Of a stretch of DNA of 64,000 nucleotides, positions 62,778-64,000 are shown in pieces (the stretch's first letter is position 1; the number at the start of each line of letters is the position of its first letter). The DNA lies in the NCBI RefSeq assembly GCF_000013765.1, contig NC_007954.1:1116001-1180000 (forward strand), read 5' to 3'. The position numbers and the translations under genes are program-made. Under the pieces are notes generated by a model, which did not search any database, had not been told where the DNA came from, and saw nothing but the letters and a program-made list of their open reading frames with translations. The DNA is from Shewanella denitrificans OS217. GTDB lineage: Bacteria; Pseudomonadota; Gammaproteobacteria; Enterobacterales; Shewanellaceae.

Positions 62778-64000
62778 TTACAACTCAGTCCAGGCCATTG
62801 TCCAAGAGGTGCCGACCCCTGGCTCAAATGCTGTTGCCGCGGTTGTCCATTGCCTGCAATAGCCGCTGTAGGGGAAAGGTTTGCATTGATAGATTTTCCC
62901 CGTCTTGGGTTGCAATACTGTGGTACCAGCCACATAGTCTTGTAATCCTTGCGGAAACACAAAGTCAGCCTCGGGTTCTGGTTGTTTATCCTTTAGGAAT
63001 ACATCGAAATTTTGCTGAATAATATCCCCTTGTCGAGGCTCACCTTTCACCTGTAAATGATAATGGCCAACCTTGGGATTAATGACATCCAGTAGGAAAC
63101 TTGCACTAGTATTATTCACCGCCTGTTCAACAAAGCCCGCAGCGGTGCCATCATGGCTGAATAAATAACCAGACACTTGCATCTCTGTATTGGTGGTCAC
63201 ATCGAAACGGACTTGAGCCTTAGCATCGATAATTTGAACATCTTGGGTAAGGGAGCTTACTTCTAGTTGATTATCCGGTGCAGGGGCCAGTTGAAAGCCT
63301 ATTTCAACGGTTTCTATGTCTGAGTCTATCAAGGTAAAAATATCATTTTTGCCGTAAACAGGCACTATGTCGCCAGCGGTATTTTTTTGTCCGGCGCTAA
63401 GCTGTACTTGCTGAGAATTAATGGCGCTAGCGAGCAGGAAGGGCCAATTTTGTTTATTGCCTTGAGTCGCGTCACTAATGGTGATTAAGGTTTGTTTAGC
63501 CGTTTGCTCACCATGAGCATCAAACACCCGGGTCATGACCTTGTCACCAGGCTTAAGATCCAGCGATGGATTAATATCGCCAACATCTCGCCATTCTTGG
63601 GGCTCCGCGGGATCGGAGCCTAAGTTAACGTCGATAGCATTGTAGAAACTATTGCTGGTATCGCCTACTTCCCACAGGGCTAGAATGACATGGTAACCAC
63701 CGCGACCTTCAGGGACATAACAGTCATGGGTCACTAATTTAGCGGGTTGCACCATACCACCGTCGACCACACAAAAAGGGGCTAAGTCGAAACTTGCGCG
63801 GCTCAAAGCTTGGTGTTGATCCCAGTCTTGGCGGGTTAAATAATAACGCCAGTTGCGGGTGACATGGTTCGCGGTAAACTGCCAAGTCAATTTATTCCAC
63901 CCTGCTGTCATATCTGTCTTTGACCAACGGCTGGGACTCTGAATATCTAGAGGGGAAAACGCCCCATTAGCTGCGCTCGCTAACTGACCATCGGCAGGGC
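62778..64000 (-). CDS. gbpA: GbpA-like chitin/GlcNAc-binding protein (LPMO AA10), 5' end beyond window
   Basis: The frame is open from the stop at 62778 to the window edge; an internal ATG at 63911 is not the start because homologous sequence continues upstream (PADGQLAS, SPSRWSK). The LPMO/chitin-binding-4 domain is seen as LTWQFTANHVTRNWRYYLT and GRGGYHVILALWEVGDTSNSF, with one copper-site region still beyond the edge. A GbpA middle domain (about 180 residues) and a C-terminal carbohydrate-binding module (YVAGTTVLQPKTGKIYQCKP...WTMAWTEL) follow. Secreted; role in chitin attachment and oxidation is inferred from the family. Confidence 0.9.
   Translation of the reverse strand, partial: PADGQLASAANGAFSPLDIQSPSRWSKTDMTAGWNKLTWQFTANHVTRNWRYYLTRQDWDQHQALSRASFDLAPFCVVDGGMVQPAKLVTHDCYVPEGRGGYHVILALWEVGDTSNSFYNAIDVNLGSDPAEPQEWRDVGDINPSLDLKPGDKVMTRVFDAHGEQTAKQTLITISDATQGNKQNWPFLLASAINSQQVQLSAGQKNTAGDIVPVYGKNDIFTLIDSDIETVEIGFQLAPAPDNQLEVSSLTQDVQIIDAKAQVRFDVTTNTEMQVSGYLFSHDGTAAGFVEQAVNNTSASFLLDVINPKVGHYHLQVKGEPRQGDIIQQNFDVFLKDKQPEPEADFVFPQGLQDYVAGTTVLQPKTGKIYQCKPFPYSGYCRQWTTAATAFEPGVGTSWTMAWTEL

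Overview
The window looks like a chromosome segment of a Shewanella-type marine gammaproteobacterium. The reasons are the gene order of the carAB-greA-ftsH-folP-glmM-nusA-infB-truB-rpsO block (classic gammaproteobacterial synteny), a complete Na+-translocating NADH:quinone reductase operon, paired bacterioferritins, a GbpA-type chitin-binding protein and moderate GC content. The genus is inferred from protein resemblance by eye; no database search was run.

Layout. 1-4.7 kb: a partial coniferyl-aldehyde-dehydrogenase-like gene on the minus strand with a TetR-type palindrome upstream, a UspA-type stress protein, a DUF924 protein, a small winged-helix-like protein overlapping an AlkB-type dioxygenase, bolA and luxS. 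4.9-12.2 kb: nqrABCDEF followed by the maturation genes apbE (covalent flavinylation) and nqrM (assembly), with an intrinsic-terminator-like hairpin between nqrF and apbE. 12.2-13.4 kb: a Fur-box-preceded pair of bacterioferritin genes with split heme and ferroxidase roles. 13.5-15.1 kb: an M48 lipoprotein protease and an FKBP isomerase. 15.2-35.2 kb: the housekeeping block dapB, carAB, greA, yhbY, rlmE, ftsH, folP, glmM, tpiA, secG, tRNA-Leu(GAG), initiator tRNA-Met, rimP, nusA, infB, rbfA, truB, rpsO.

35.3-47.5 kb is an accessory stretch separating rpsO from pnp, which are neighbours in E. coli. It carries pepD, a purine permease, a ferric-reductase-like membrane protein, an RluA-type pseudouridine synthase, an FMN reductase, a secreted subtilase, a DUF599 protein and a GGDEF-EAL protein. 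Its intergenic DNA is the most unusual part of the window. A promoter-to-terminator unit at 37.0-37.5 kb encodes a 31-residue peptide behind a leader rich in GGA hairpins. About 1 kb at 38.95-39.98 kb has no gene but is dense in perfect hairpins, several of which present a four-base NGGA loop closed by CA/TG, which is the shape of CsrA/RsmA binding sites. A 55-codon ORF overlaps the stop of the ferric-reductase-like gene.

48-53.9 kb returns to core genes: pnp, nlpI, prfC and a TatD-family nuclease. 54-61.2 kb is a nucleoside uptake and catabolism locus: nupC (inner membrane), tsx-like channel (outer membrane), then deoC-deoA-deoB-deoD. 61.3-64 kb is accessory: an AT-rich secreted alpha/beta-hydrolase-like gene, a 268-bp MITE-like palindromic element, and a GbpA/LPMO-like gene running off the window end. 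Most transcription units end in clear intrinsic terminators, listed individually.
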